Shown here: positions 33,758 to 41,078 of the stretch, one piece after another
Layout of the letters: every line of letters starts with the position of its first letter
Numbering within the stretch: position 1 is the stretch's first letter
Assembly: GCA_023412495.1 (NCBI GenBank)
Contig: JAEYNP010000150.1
Span: 1 to 64,000, forward strand
Direction of reading: 5' to 3'
Source of the DNA: Pseudomonadota bacterium
Lineage (GTDB): Bacteria > Desulfobacterota > Desulfobulbia > Desulfobulbales > Desulfocapsaceae
Length of the DNA stretch: 64,000 nucleotides
The notes under the pieces: generated by a model
What the model was told of the DNA's origin: nothing
Databases searched by the model: none
What the model saw: only the letters and a program-made list of their open reading frames with translations
Position numbers and translations under genes: made by a program

Positions 33758-35091
33758 AAACCGACGACGAAAGGGATCGCCGGGAACTTCGCCGGCAGGC
33801 CGAGGAACGGATGGAAAACCATTCGGCCATGGATGAGCTGACGGCCCCCCATGAAATGCAGCGCCTGATCCATGAACTGCAGGTCCATCAGTTCGAGCTG
33901 CAGATACAGAACGAGGAATTGCAGCGGGCCTACGCGGAACTGGAATCAGCCAAAGAGAGGTATTTTCACCTCTATGATCTCGCCCCGGTATGCTATGCGA
34001 CCGTGAACGCGGACGATTTCATCCTGGAAGCCAACCTCACCATGGCAATGCTGCTAGGCAGGGCCAGAAAGGAACTGGCCGGGGTGCGGTTGAGCCTTTT
34101 CGTCTTCACGGACGATGTGAACCCCTATCAGCTCCTCCGTCGACGACTTTTTAAGACCGGGGAGACGCAGACCCTAGAACTGCGGATAGTCAAGGAGGAT
34201 CGGACGACGTGCTGGGTGGAGTTGGTGATGTCCATCGTCGAGCAAGAGGGCTTCCGGGAAGGCCGGGCGGTGTTCCACGACATCTCCGAGCGGAAGAGGG
34301 CGGAAGAACTCCTGGACAGGAACGTGGATCTGGAGAGGCAAGTGGAGCAGCGCACCGGGGAGCTGCTGAAAGTCCAGAGACAGTACCTGCATGCGGAGAA
34401 GCTGGCGGCCATCGGCAGGCTCTCCGCCTCGATTGCCCACGAATTCAACAACCCGCTGCAGAGTGTTTCCGCAATCCTCAAAGGCCTCGGCCGGTACTCC
34501 GAGCTGAGAGAAAATGATGCGGAGTTCGTCAACCTGGCCATCCAGGAATGCAGGAGGATGAGCGATCTCATCGCCAACCTTAGGGATTTCTATCGGCCCT
34601 CCGCCGGCAATTACGAGCCGGTCGACCTGCATGCCCTGCTCGATTCTCTCTTGGTTTTTTCGAAGAAAAACCTTCATACCAAGAAAGTATCGGTCGTCAA
34701 GGAGTACGCCGCCGAGCTGCCCGCCATCACTGCAATTCCAGATCAAGTCAAGCAGGTCTTCATCAATCTCCTCAACAATGCCGCCGATGCCTGTGAAGGC
34801 GGCGGAACGATCACCATATCGACCGAGGCACGCGACGGAGATAAAGTTGTCGTTCATGTCGGGGATAGCGGTATCGGCATCGAACCCGGCCACCTCGAAA
34901 AGATTTTCGAGCCTTTTTTCACCACCAAACAGCAGCACAAGGGGACCGGGCTCGGCTTGTCCGTCAGTTACGGCATCGTCAAGGATCACGGCGGACGTAT
35001 AGAAGTGAAGAGCGAACGAGGCAAGGGGACGGTGTTCTCCGTCTTTCTCCCCATTCATGGCGCACGACATGATGAAAGTCCCGCCGGATGA
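33754..35091 (+). CDS. Soluble PAS histidine kinase coupled to CheB-CheR
   Basis: A 445-residue kinase. An N-terminal coiled coil (30-68) contains the typical HELQVHQFELQIQNEELQ segment seen in kinases linked with CheB/R-PAS proteins. A PAS domain (70-185), HisKA with H229 in LSASIAHEFNNPLQSV and an HATPase domain (VFINLLNNAADA, DSGIGIEP, GTGLGLSVSYGI) follow. It overlaps the CheB-CheR stop by four bases. The kinase core is strikingly similar to that of the HAMP kinase at 47588-49516, including YLHAEKL before the HisKA. Confidence 0.92.
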   Translation: MKTDDERDRRELRRQAEERMENHSAMDELTAPHEMQRLIHELQVHQFELQIQNEELQRAYAELESAKERYFHLYDLAPVCYATVNADDFILEANLTMAMLLGRARKELAGVRLSLFVFTDDVNPYQLLRRRLFKTGETQTLELRIVKEDRTTCWVELVMSIVEQEGFREGRAVFHDISERKRAEELLDRNVDLERQVEQRTGELLKVQRQYLHAEKLAAIGRLSASIAHEFNNPLQSVSAILKGLGRYSELRENDAEFVNLAIQECRRMSDLIANLRDFYRPSAGNYEPVDLHALLDSLLVFSKKNLHTKKVSVVKEYAAELPAITAIPDQVKQVFINLLNNAADACEGGGTITISTEARDGDKVVVHVGDSGIGIEPGHLEKIFEPFFTTKQQHKGTGLGLSVSYGIVKDHGGRIEVKSERGKGTVFSVFLPIHGARHDESPAG

Positions 35092-35102
35092 GGGGATGCC
35101 CC

Positions 35103-35148
35103 TGATCCCTTGCATAGATCCCGGACCTTGAAGCTGTTGCAGGGATCA
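35103..35148. terminator. Inverted repeat between convergent genes
   Basis: TGATCCCTTGCA and TGCAGGGATCA pair with one bulge around a 23-base loop, in the 54-base gap between the kinase (plus) and the stand-alone CheB gene (minus). It could terminate both transcripts. There is no T-run, so it may be only mRNA 3'-end structure. Confidence 0.4.
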
Positions 35149-36120
35149 ACACTTCCACAATTGTCCTTCCGAGATACCCAGGAGGCTTCTCAGCTGTTGC
35201 GTATAGGCTTCGGCCTCCCGCAGCCGTTCTTCGAAATAGTGTCCATGACGCTCCTGGCTGAGCTTTTTGAGCATTCGAGCCCGCTCCTCCAGGGCCCGCA
35301 GAGCTGCTTGAAGCGCCTGTTCCTCGACATCCTTGAGGCCCTGGATCACACTTTGACCGGTAAAGGCGTGCCCGATATGGCAGCGGTAACGGGGCATTTC
35401 CCCGTCCAGCTCCCAGAGCGGACCGCCGCAGGCCGGGCATCCCACGGGAACCAGCTTGTGGTTGCCGGAGATGGCATCGATGCCCTCGCCTGTGCCGGTA
35501 AGCAGCGACAGCTCGTTCCTGACCTCTTCCGGGCATTGAAAATCCGGCGCGACGGTCTCCTGCACCAGTTTGTTCAGCAATGCGCCGATCCCGGCAGGCG
35601 GAAGCGTATAGTCGACGGCGACATTCTGCGCGGCACTCTCCGGCATTGAGGGTGCGATGGCGGTGGCCGGGTCCTGGACGATTGCCATGCCGCCGCATTT
35701 TTTAATGGCGTGGAGGCCGGCAGTGCCGTCGTCAAGTTCCCCCGACAAAAGGATGCCGACAACTCTTGGGCCGTTAGCTGCCGCGGCGGAGCGAAACAGG
35801 GGATCGATGGCCGGCCGGCTCAGGTTTTCGCGAGGTCCCTTGCTCAGGTAGGTCTGGGAGGAATCGATGATGAGATGGTGGCCGGCGGGAGCTATATGAA
35901 TAGTGCCTTTTCGTATATCCTCGCAATGACCGGCGGAAACGACGGCAAGCGAGGTCTCCTTGGCCAGGATGTCGACCAAATAGTTGGAACCATCCGTGGG
36001 CAGGTGGCGAACGATGAACACCGAGGCCCGCAGATCGGGGGAAAGTTCCCGGACGATCTGGATCAGCGGCTCCGTGCCCCCATGCGATGATCCTATCACT
36101 ATGATGTCTCGGTTTTGCAT
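35146..36120 (-). CDS. Stand-alone CheB-type methylesterase with C-terminal zinc-ribbon-like domain
   Basis: A 324-residue protein without receiver. The catalytic residues are S12 in VIGSSHGGTE, H39 in VRHLPTDG and D131 in SGELDDGTAG, although the usual MGxDG turn is altered to ELDDG. After about 200 residues a cysteine pair and Cys/His pair (VGCPACGGPLWEL, RYRCHIGHAFT) suggest a metal-binding ribbon, followed by a helical tail. This architecture occurs in many non-chemotactic CheB homologues. It converges with the CheB-CheR/kinase operon. Confidence 0.9.
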   Translation of the reverse strand: MQNRDIIVIGSSHGGTEPLIQIVRELSPDLRASVFIVRHLPTDGSNYLVDILAKETSLAVVSAGHCEDIRKGTIHIAPAGHHLIIDSSQTYLSKGPRENLSRPAIDPLFRSAAAANGPRVVGILLSGELDDGTAGLHAIKKCGGMAIVQDPATAIAPSMPESAAQNVAVDYTLPPAGIGALLNKLVQETVAPDFQCPEEVRNELSLLTGTGEGIDAISGNHKLVPVGCPACGGPLWELDGEMPRYRCHIGHAFTGQSVIQGLKDVEEQALQAALRALEERARMLKKLSQERHGHYFEERLREAEAYTQQLRSLLGISEGQLWKC

Positions 36121-36143
36121 GATAATGCCTCCTTTCTCCCTAT

Positions 36144-36173
36144 AGGGTAAGGGCTTTCAGGGTAAGGGCTTTC
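36144..36173. repeat. Perfect 15-bp tandem duplication
   Basis: AGGGTAAGGGCTTTC occurs twice in direct succession (36144-36158 and 36159-36173), about 25 bases upstream of the CheB start codon. It may be a recent slippage product in the leader of that gene. Confidence 0.7.
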
Positions 36174-36235
36174 CCGCGAAGATCATCGTTTATTGCTCAA
36201 CTATTTCATTGAGCAAAGCAATTTGTGTTTTGATC

Positions 36236-36290
36236 GATCCCACGCTCCAGCGTGGGATCGCCTCCTGGGGCGCTCCAGCGTCCCGAGTTG
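36236..36290. repeat. REP-like palindrome pair, family A, reverse orientation
   Basis: A perfect hairpin GATCCCACGCT-CC-AGCGTGGGATC (36236-36259) is followed by a second, imperfect one (GGGCGCTCCAGCGTCCC). This is the reverse complement arrangement of the elements at 36414-36460 and 38103-38148. Confidence 0.75.
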
Positions 36291-36413
36291 ACGGAGAAAG
36301 CGCATGGCCGGAAAGCCACTATGATGTTCTGCCCGAGCATCGGCGGTATTCAAGCGGCGGAATTATCCCGGACGACCGGGGCTGACGGGAAAGATTCGCG
36401 ACTGAGCGCAACG

Positions 36414-36460
36414 GGACGCGGGAGCGTCCAAAGCCGTATTCCCACGCTGGAGCGTGGGAA
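36414..36460. repeat. REP-like palindrome pair, family A, forward orientation
   Basis: GGACGC-GGGA-GCGTCC followed after ten bases by TTCCCACGCT-GG-AGCGTGGGAA. It lies directly after the stop of the sigma-54 activator gene and forms an inverted pair with the copy at 36236-36290. Confidence 0.75.
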
Positions 36461-36472
36461 TGATCGATTTAA

Positions 36473-37912
36473 TCAGTCCCCCTTTTTACGGAAACTCTCG
36501 GCGTCGATGCCATAGCGTCGCAGCAGCCGCTGCAGGGCCTGGCGCTCCATGCCGCAGTTTTTTGCGGCCGATGAGACGTTGCCCCCGGTCCGCTCAACCG
36601 CCCGGCGCAGGTAGGATTCGGTGAACTCCTGCACTACGGCGGCCTTGGCCGAGTTGTAGTCGAGATCTTCGAGCGCCGAGAGTTCGCCGGCCGCCGCCTC
36701 CCGGCCCTGCTCCGCCGGCGGCGGGCCGAGCATCAAATCCTGCGCCTCGATCCTCTTGCCGACGCCGAGCAGAACCGCGCGGTTGATGGTGTTCTGCAGC
36801 TCACGGACATTGCCGCGCCAGGTGTGGTGCAGGAGAGCCCGGGCCGACTCCGGGGAGAATTCCAGCTCGGGCCGGTCGTATTCCTTGCGGTACTTGCGCA
36901 AAAAGTGCTGGGCGATGAGGGGAATGTCGCAGCGGATCTCCTCGAGATTCGGCATGGTCACCGTCACCACGTTCAGGCGATAGAAGAGGTCCTCGCGGAA
37001 CTCGCCTCGGGCGATTTTGGCCTCGATGTCCTGGTTGGTCGAGGCCACCACCCGAACGTCGACAGGATAGGTACGCGTCTGGCCGAGGGGCTGGACCTCC
37101 TTTTCCTGCAGGACCCTGAGAAGCTTGGTCTGGATCGACACGGGGATGTCGGCGATCTCGTCGAGCAACAGCGTCGAGTGGTCGGCCTCGACGAAGAGCC
37201 CGACTTTGTCCCGGTCGGCCCCGGTGAATGCTCCCCGGCTGTAGCCGAACAGCTCGCTCTCCAGGATCTGCTCGGGCAGTGCCGGGCAGTTGACCGTCAC
37301 CATCCGCCGGCCGGCCCGGCTGGACATGTCGTGCAGGGCCCGGGCGGCCAGCTCCTTGCCCGTCCCCGATTCGCCGCGGATGAGCACGGTCATGCTGCTC
37401 GGAGCGAGCCGCCGGAGCAGGTCCCGGACCTGCAGGAGCCTGGGGGATTTGCCGACGAAGCCATAAAACTCGCTCTCTCCCGCCAGCTCGTGCCGAAGCT
37501 CGTCGAATTTTCGCTTCTCCCGCAGCAACTCGGTGCGTTCCATGGCCTTGGCCACGGCGTGGATGATCTGGTCGTTGTCGAATGGCTTCTGGAAAAAATC
37601 GTAGGCGCCGGCCTTCAGCATATCGACAGCCATATCCACGGTAGCATAGCCGGTCATAATGATGGTGGTCAGCGTCGGATCGAGTTCCCGGATCCGCCGG
37701 AAGAACTCCACCCCGTCGATCCCCGGCATCTTGATGTCGGTCAGCACCACATCCGGCCGCCAGATGGCGAGGACTTCGAGCCCCTGATTCCCCGACCCGG
37801 CCTGCCGGACCTCATAGCCGCATTTCTTGACAAGGATCCTGGTAAGCAAGGTCAGCATATCCGGCTCGTCATCGACGATGAGGACGCGGCCGAGGGAAAT
37901 CGATTCAGTCAT
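36473..37912 (-). CDS. Sigma-54-dependent response regulator (NtrC family)
   Basis: A 479-residue activator. A receiver domain (D59 in VVLTDIKMPGIDG) is joined to a complete AAA+ sigma-54 interaction domain (Walker A GESGTGKE, GAFTGA loop, Walker B LLLDEIADIP, arginine-containing FREDLFYRLN). A Fis-type helix-turn-helix follows at the end (GGNVSSAAKNCGMERQALQR). It should activate sigma-54 promoters after phosphorylation. No cognate kinase is adjacent in the same operon; several orphan kinases nearby are candidates. Confidence 0.95.
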   Translation of the reverse strand: MTESISLGRVLIVDDEPDMLTLLTRILVKKCGYEVRQAGSGNQGLEVLAIWRPDVVLTDIKMPGIDGVEFFRRIRELDPTLTTIIMTGYATVDMAVDMLKAGAYDFFQKPFDNDQIIHAVAKAMERTELLREKRKFDELRHELAGESEFYGFVGKSPRLLQVRDLLRRLAPSSMTVLIRGESGTGKELAARALHDMSSRAGRRMVTVNCPALPEQILESELFGYSRGAFTGADRDKVGLFVEADHSTLLLDEIADIPVSIQTKLLRVLQEKEVQPLGQTRTYPVDVRVVASTNQDIEAKIARGEFREDLFYRLNVVTVTMPNLEEIRCDIPLIAQHFLRKYRKEYDRPELEFSPESARALLHHTWRGNVRELQNTINRAVLLGVGKRIEAQDLMLGPPPAEQGREAAAGELSALEDLDYNSAKAAVVQEFTESYLRRAVERTGGNVSSAAKNCGMERQALQRLLRRYGIDAESFRKKGD

Positions 37913-38102
37913 TGGCGCTCTCTCGGTTCGGATGGAACGGAATGATTCGCGTTATCGGGGCAGCCCCCTGGGGACCGCTCCCATCACCCTATCAGAATTT
38001 TCCTTGCCAATCCAGTCTATTGGAAAAATGATCTTACCACAGCTGGATCGGCTCGTTCGGGGAGTCGGAAAGTGGATGATCGGAAATGGCTCTGGACGAA
38101 AG

Positions 38103-38148
38103 GGACGCGGGAGCGTCCAAGGCGGTAGTCCCACGCTGGAGCGTGGGA
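38103..38148. repeat. REP-like palindrome pair, family A, forward orientation
   Basis: Hairpins GGACGC-GGGA-GCGTCC and TCCCACGCT-GG-AGCGTGGGA separated by ten bases, almost identical to 36414-36460. It starts a dense array of different repeat families upstream of the sigma-54 activator gene. Confidence 0.75.
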
Positions 38149-38162
38149 ACGATCATTTTCCA

Positions 38163-38215
38163 GTAGTGCGCACTCCGTGCACCTTCCCGTTTTCCTGGTG
38201 CGCGGATCGCACCCT
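38163..38215. repeat. Degraded REP-like element, family B
   Basis: Contains GTGCGCACTCCGTGCACC and GGTGCGCGGATCGCACCCTA separated by a short pyrimidine-rich insert. It reads as a family B element with an expanded centre. Confidence 0.6.
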
Positions 38216-38254
38216 ATGAGAAGCCAAACCTTTTGGATTGCAGGAATTAGAAGC

Positions 38255-38297
38255 GTAGGGTGCACTCCGTGCACCAGGTGCATGGAATGCACCCTAC
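38255..38297. repeat. REP-like palindrome, family B
   Basis: A 43-base element with arms GTAGGGTGCA/TGCACCCTAC, the same design and length as 23604-23646 but in the other relative orientation (ACTCCGT half first). Confidence 0.8.
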
Positions 38298-38302
38298 AAA
38301 AC

Positions 38303-38329
38303 CGGGCGAATACAAGATTCGCCCCTACA
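38303..38329. repeat. REP-like palindrome, family C
   Basis: CGGGCGAATACAAGATTCGC followed by CCCTACAG. The arms GGGCGAAT/ATTCGCCC pair over a four-base centre. Half-length relative of the element between cooS and the cooF-like gene. Confidence 0.65.
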
Positions 38330-38363
38330 GGCCAGCCGGCTGAACGTTACGATCCGGGGGGAT

Positions 38364-38384
38364 GGGCGAACACGGGGGTTCGCC
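38364..38384. repeat. Short REP-like palindrome, family C-related
   Basis: GGGCGAAC-ACGGG-GGTTCGCC forms a 7-bp stem with a five-base loop, close to the other family C copy. Confidence 0.5.
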
Positions 38385-38475
38385 GGACTGCATCAGGAAA
38401 GATCGGGCATTTTCCCGGAGAACCGTGAAAAATGCCCGATTCGAAACGATCAAGGGAGCGTCCAGGATCTTCCCA

Positions 38476-38856
38476 TCAGTAGCAGGGCACCTGAACCTGC
38501 CGGGTCACCGGGTAATTGAATGGGACCCAGACGTCACGGCCGTAACGCCTGCTGTATCGCCACTCGCCGCTCACCACTTGATCTTGCACGCAGATTCTCG
38601 GACGTTCGTACACCACCGCGGGAGGAGGCGGAGACGCCGCGCTTGCCAGGGCCGAACCGAGGACAAGCCCTCCTACCACCCCCAGTGCGATACCGAGGCC
38701 GTCGTTATGACGATGATGATGGCGGGAATGTTTGTAGCTGTAATGCTTCCCCGGCCTGTCGTAATAGCCGCCATGACCGTGGTGGCGGCCACCTGCGAAT
38801 GCCGTCGTTGTTCCAACCAGACACAGCATGAGGACAGATACAATAATCTTTTTCAT
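38476..38856 (-). CDS. Small exported His/Gly/Tyr-rich protein with glycine-zipper segment
   Basis: A 126-residue protein with a clear signal peptide (MKKIIVSVLMLCLVGTTTAFA). A His/Gly/Tyr-rich stretch (GGRHHGHGGYY, KHSRHHHRHN) is followed by a small-residue hydrophobic segment (LGIALGVVGGLVLGSALA) typical of glycine-zipper proteins, and a Tyr/Arg-rich end. The His cluster may bind metal. Similar short periplasmic or outer-membrane-associated proteins are common and uncharacterised. A GGGG site precedes the ATG. It is preceded and followed by repeat-rich DNA. Confidence 0.8.
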   Translation of the reverse strand: MKKIIVSVLMLCLVGTTTAFAGGRHHGHGGYYDRPGKHYSYKHSRHHHRHNDGLGIALGVVGGLVLGSALASAASPPPPAVVYERPRICVQDQVVSGEWRYSRRYGRDVWVPFNYPVTRQVQVPCY

Positions 38857-39010
38857 GGTGATAACCCCCTTTCTTTCGTTCCGCCGGCGTCAGAATTTCC
38901 GGACCCTTCCGGATCATCCTGCCGTGCCCGGAGGCAGCACAGGCATTTTTTTAAACTCTCTATGACTCGTCCGGGTGTCTTTCCTTAAAATACCTTGCCG
39001 GGCAAGCGCC

Positions 39011-39048
39011 TTTAATATTTACTTCCTACTTTAATCTTTACTTCCTAT
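39011..39048. repeat. 19-bp imperfect tandem repeat TTTAAT..TTTACTTCCTA
   Basis: TTTAATATTTACTTCCTAC is followed directly by TTTAATCTTTACTTCCTAT (17 of 19 identical). It lies in the 320-base spacer between the metallopeptidase end and the glycine-zipper gene start, which otherwise shows nothing. Confidence 0.6.
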
Positions 39049-39113
39049 ATAGCCTCTCCCAGACCGGAAGTGCAGAGGACATCAGGGGAAATCGGGCGCC
39101 GGATGGCCTGATA

Positions 39114-39143
39114 TCGGGTCCATGTCGGGTCCATGTCGGGTCC
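39114..39143. repeat. 11-bp tandem repeat TCGGGTCCATG x2.7
   Basis: Two full copies of TCGGGTCCATG and a third partial TCGGGTCC lie just downstream of the metallopeptidase stop codon at 39177. Probably a slippage product. Confidence 0.7.
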
Positions 39144-39176
39144 TTTTCCCACGCCCGGAGGGGCTTCGAACCGACC

Positions 39177-39566
39177 TCAACCGTAACCGAAGGCCTCCAA
39201 CTCGTCGTCGTCGAAACCAACGAAGTGGGCAATCTCGTGGACGATGGTGATTTCGATCTCCTCGATCAACTCCTCCCGGCTGCGGCAGAAGTCCTCCAGG
39301 GGTTTCTGGAAGATATGGATGATGTCGGGGTAGAGGGGAGGGTCGGTCGGACTGCGCTCCGGCAGCGGCACCCCGGTATAGACACCGAACAGCACCTCGT
39401 CGGGAGGGTAGCCCATCTCCTCCAGCAAATCCTGACCGGGCTCGGGCAAAACGCTGATCAGGACGTTGTCCAGATGCCTGCGAATTTCCCGGGGGATACG
39501 GTCGATCGCCTCCTCGATCACCCGGTCGAACGCCTGGGGGCTCAGTTTTGGTCGGCTTCCGGTCAT
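39177..39566 (-). CDS. MMP-type metallopeptidase family protein (zincin fold)
   Basis: A 129-residue protein of the PF06262 family of minimal zincins. The zinc motif is VHEIAHFVGFDDDEL (HExxHxxGxxD). FDRVIEEAIDRIPREIRRHL at the N-terminus and the strand LFGVYTGVPLPERSP are typical. The family has weak or unproven peptidase activity. The ATG giving MTGSRPKLS is chosen because it matches the family length; an open frame extends upstream but is Phe/Leu-rich with no site. It is divergent from murB. Confidence 0.88.
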   Translation of the reverse strand: MTGSRPKLSPQAFDRVIEEAIDRIPREIRRHLDNVLISVLPEPGQDLLEEMGYPPDEVLFGVYTGVPLPERSPTDPPLYPDIIHIFQKPLEDFCRSREELIEEIEITIVHEIAHFVGFDDDELEAFGYG

Positions 39567-39739
39567 TTTTTTGCCCTTGCCGCGCGAAGCGGACGAAATT
39601 GAAGACACGAAAATTAAACAAAAAAGCTGACGTTTCCCATCCGGTATCTTACCGTAGTGGTATCGAAAATATAGCTTCGCGGGAAGGAAAAGCAAAAATA
39701 ATCGTTCCACCTGACCTGTCTCCACCCGGACCGCCGCCC

Positions 39740-40732
39740 ATGCAGCTCCGTATGATCCCTTTAGAAAGGAACATTCTTCTTGCCGACCGGATGCCCTACC
39801 GGATCGGCGGTCAGGCGCAGTATTTCCTGTTGCCGAAAAATCCCGGCGAGATCGAGGCGGCGGTGCGCTGGGCCTTCTCCCGCAATGTTCCTTTTCTCTT
39901 TCTGGGTGCCGGCACCAACATGCTCTTTTCGGAAACGGGTTACGAGGGCCTGGTCATGCAGTATGCGGCAACGGAGATCTGGGAGGAGTCCGGGGGAATC
40001 CGCCTTGCCGCGGGGACGCCGATGGAGGAGGCAGTGGATTTCTTCACCGCCCGGGGCCTTCGCGATCTGGCCTGGGCCGGCGGCTTGCCGGGCACGGTCG
40101 GCGGGGCCGCGTTCGGCAATGCCGGCTGCTTCGGCGGGGAAATGAAGGACGCGATCCTGGAAGTGGAAAGCATCGCCTTCGACCGGGCTACGGGGACAGT
40201 CGAAGGGCGACGGCATGACGCCGCGGATTGCCGATTCGCCTATCGGGACAGCATCTTCAAGAGCCTCGGCGGCGAGATCGTCACCTCGGTGCTCATCCGG
40301 GCCACGCCCGGCGATCCGGCAGTCATACGGGATGCAGTGGACGGACACCGGGAATATCGCCGGAGGCTTCATCCACTCGAGTATCCCAGTGCGGGGAGCA
40401 CCTTCAAGAACATCCCCCTCGCCTCGGTCTCCGAGGATGTTGGGTGCGATTTTGCCGGGGTCGTCAAGATCGATCCCTTTCCCGTCATCCCCGTGGCCGC
40501 GGTCCTCGACCGGCTGGGACTGAAGGGGACACGCATCGGCGGCGCCGAGATATCCGTCAAGCATCCGAATTTCTTCGTCAACCGCGACAGGGCGACTTTT
40601 GCCGACATCAGCGGGCTGATCTCGCTCGCCAAGATGCGGGCCTGGCAGCGCTACGGGATCGTTCTTGAGGAGGAGATCCGCATCGTGCGCGGCGCCTCCC
40701 TCTCCGGCAGCGGCAACTACCTGGCAAAATAA
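39740..40732 (+). CDS. murB: UDP-N-acetylmuramate dehydrogenase
   Basis: A 330-residue FAD enzyme that reduces UDP-GlcNAc-enolpyruvate to UDP-MurNAc in cell-wall synthesis. Visible motifs are the FAD-binding FLFLGAGTNMLFSE, AGLPGTVGGAAFGNAGCFGGE (here GGLPGTVGG), the catalytic Ser in PSAGSTFKNI, and KHPNFFVNRDRATFADI near the C-terminus. The ATG at 39740 fits the family start; the frame continues upstream without a site. It stands apart from the division/cell-wall cluster where murB usually lies. Confidence 0.95.
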   Translation: MQLRMIPLERNILLADRMPYRIGGQAQYFLLPKNPGEIEAAVRWAFSRNVPFLFLGAGTNMLFSETGYEGLVMQYAATEIWEESGGIRLAAGTPMEEAVDFFTARGLRDLAWAGGLPGTVGGAAFGNAGCFGGEMKDAILEVESIAFDRATGTVEGRRHDAADCRFAYRDSIFKSLGGEIVTSVLIRATPGDPAVIRDAVDGHREYRRRLHPLEYPSAGSTFKNIPLASVSEDVGCDFAGVVKIDPFPVIPVAAVLDRLGLKGTRIGGAEISVKHPNFFVNRDRATFADISGLISLAKMRAWQRYGIVLEEEIRIVRGASLSGSGNYLAK

Positions 40733-40939
40733 AGCTCTGCCGACCCCTTCCCGCCCGGGCACCTGTCATCCGTCCACGAAAACGAACCGAGTCTATGCCG
40801 CAGTCATGAAGAGGTGGGAAAAAGAGCCGAAACACCTTGATGGATGCGGGAAAATAAATACGTTACAAGTAGTGGGAGGTTTCACCGCGATGCGTGTCTT
40901 CAGGCCTCCCTGAATAACTGCTGGATCTCTGCCGAAAAC

Positions 40940-40980
40940 GAGCCGGGCTTGCCGAGGAAATGATTCGGCAAGCCCGGCTC
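40940..40980. terminator. Perfect 16-bp hairpin downstream of murB
   Basis: GAGCCGGGCTTGCCGA and TCGGCAAGCCCGGCTC pair perfectly around a nine-base loop, followed by TGTCGTTTCT. It is about 210 bases after murB and 100 before the next gene. It may be an intrinsic terminator with a poor T-run or an attenuator of the kinase operon. The rest of the 346-base spacer holds nothing else recognisable apart from GGCGGGCGTCAGCCCGCC near 41040. Confidence 0.6.
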
Positions 40981-41078
40981 TGTCGTTTCTAAAGGACTTA
41001 TCCCCTCTGCCGTGGGAGAAGATGACAGCCTTTGGGTGGCGGGCGTCAGCCCGCCTGAGCGAGGAACCGGAACATACC

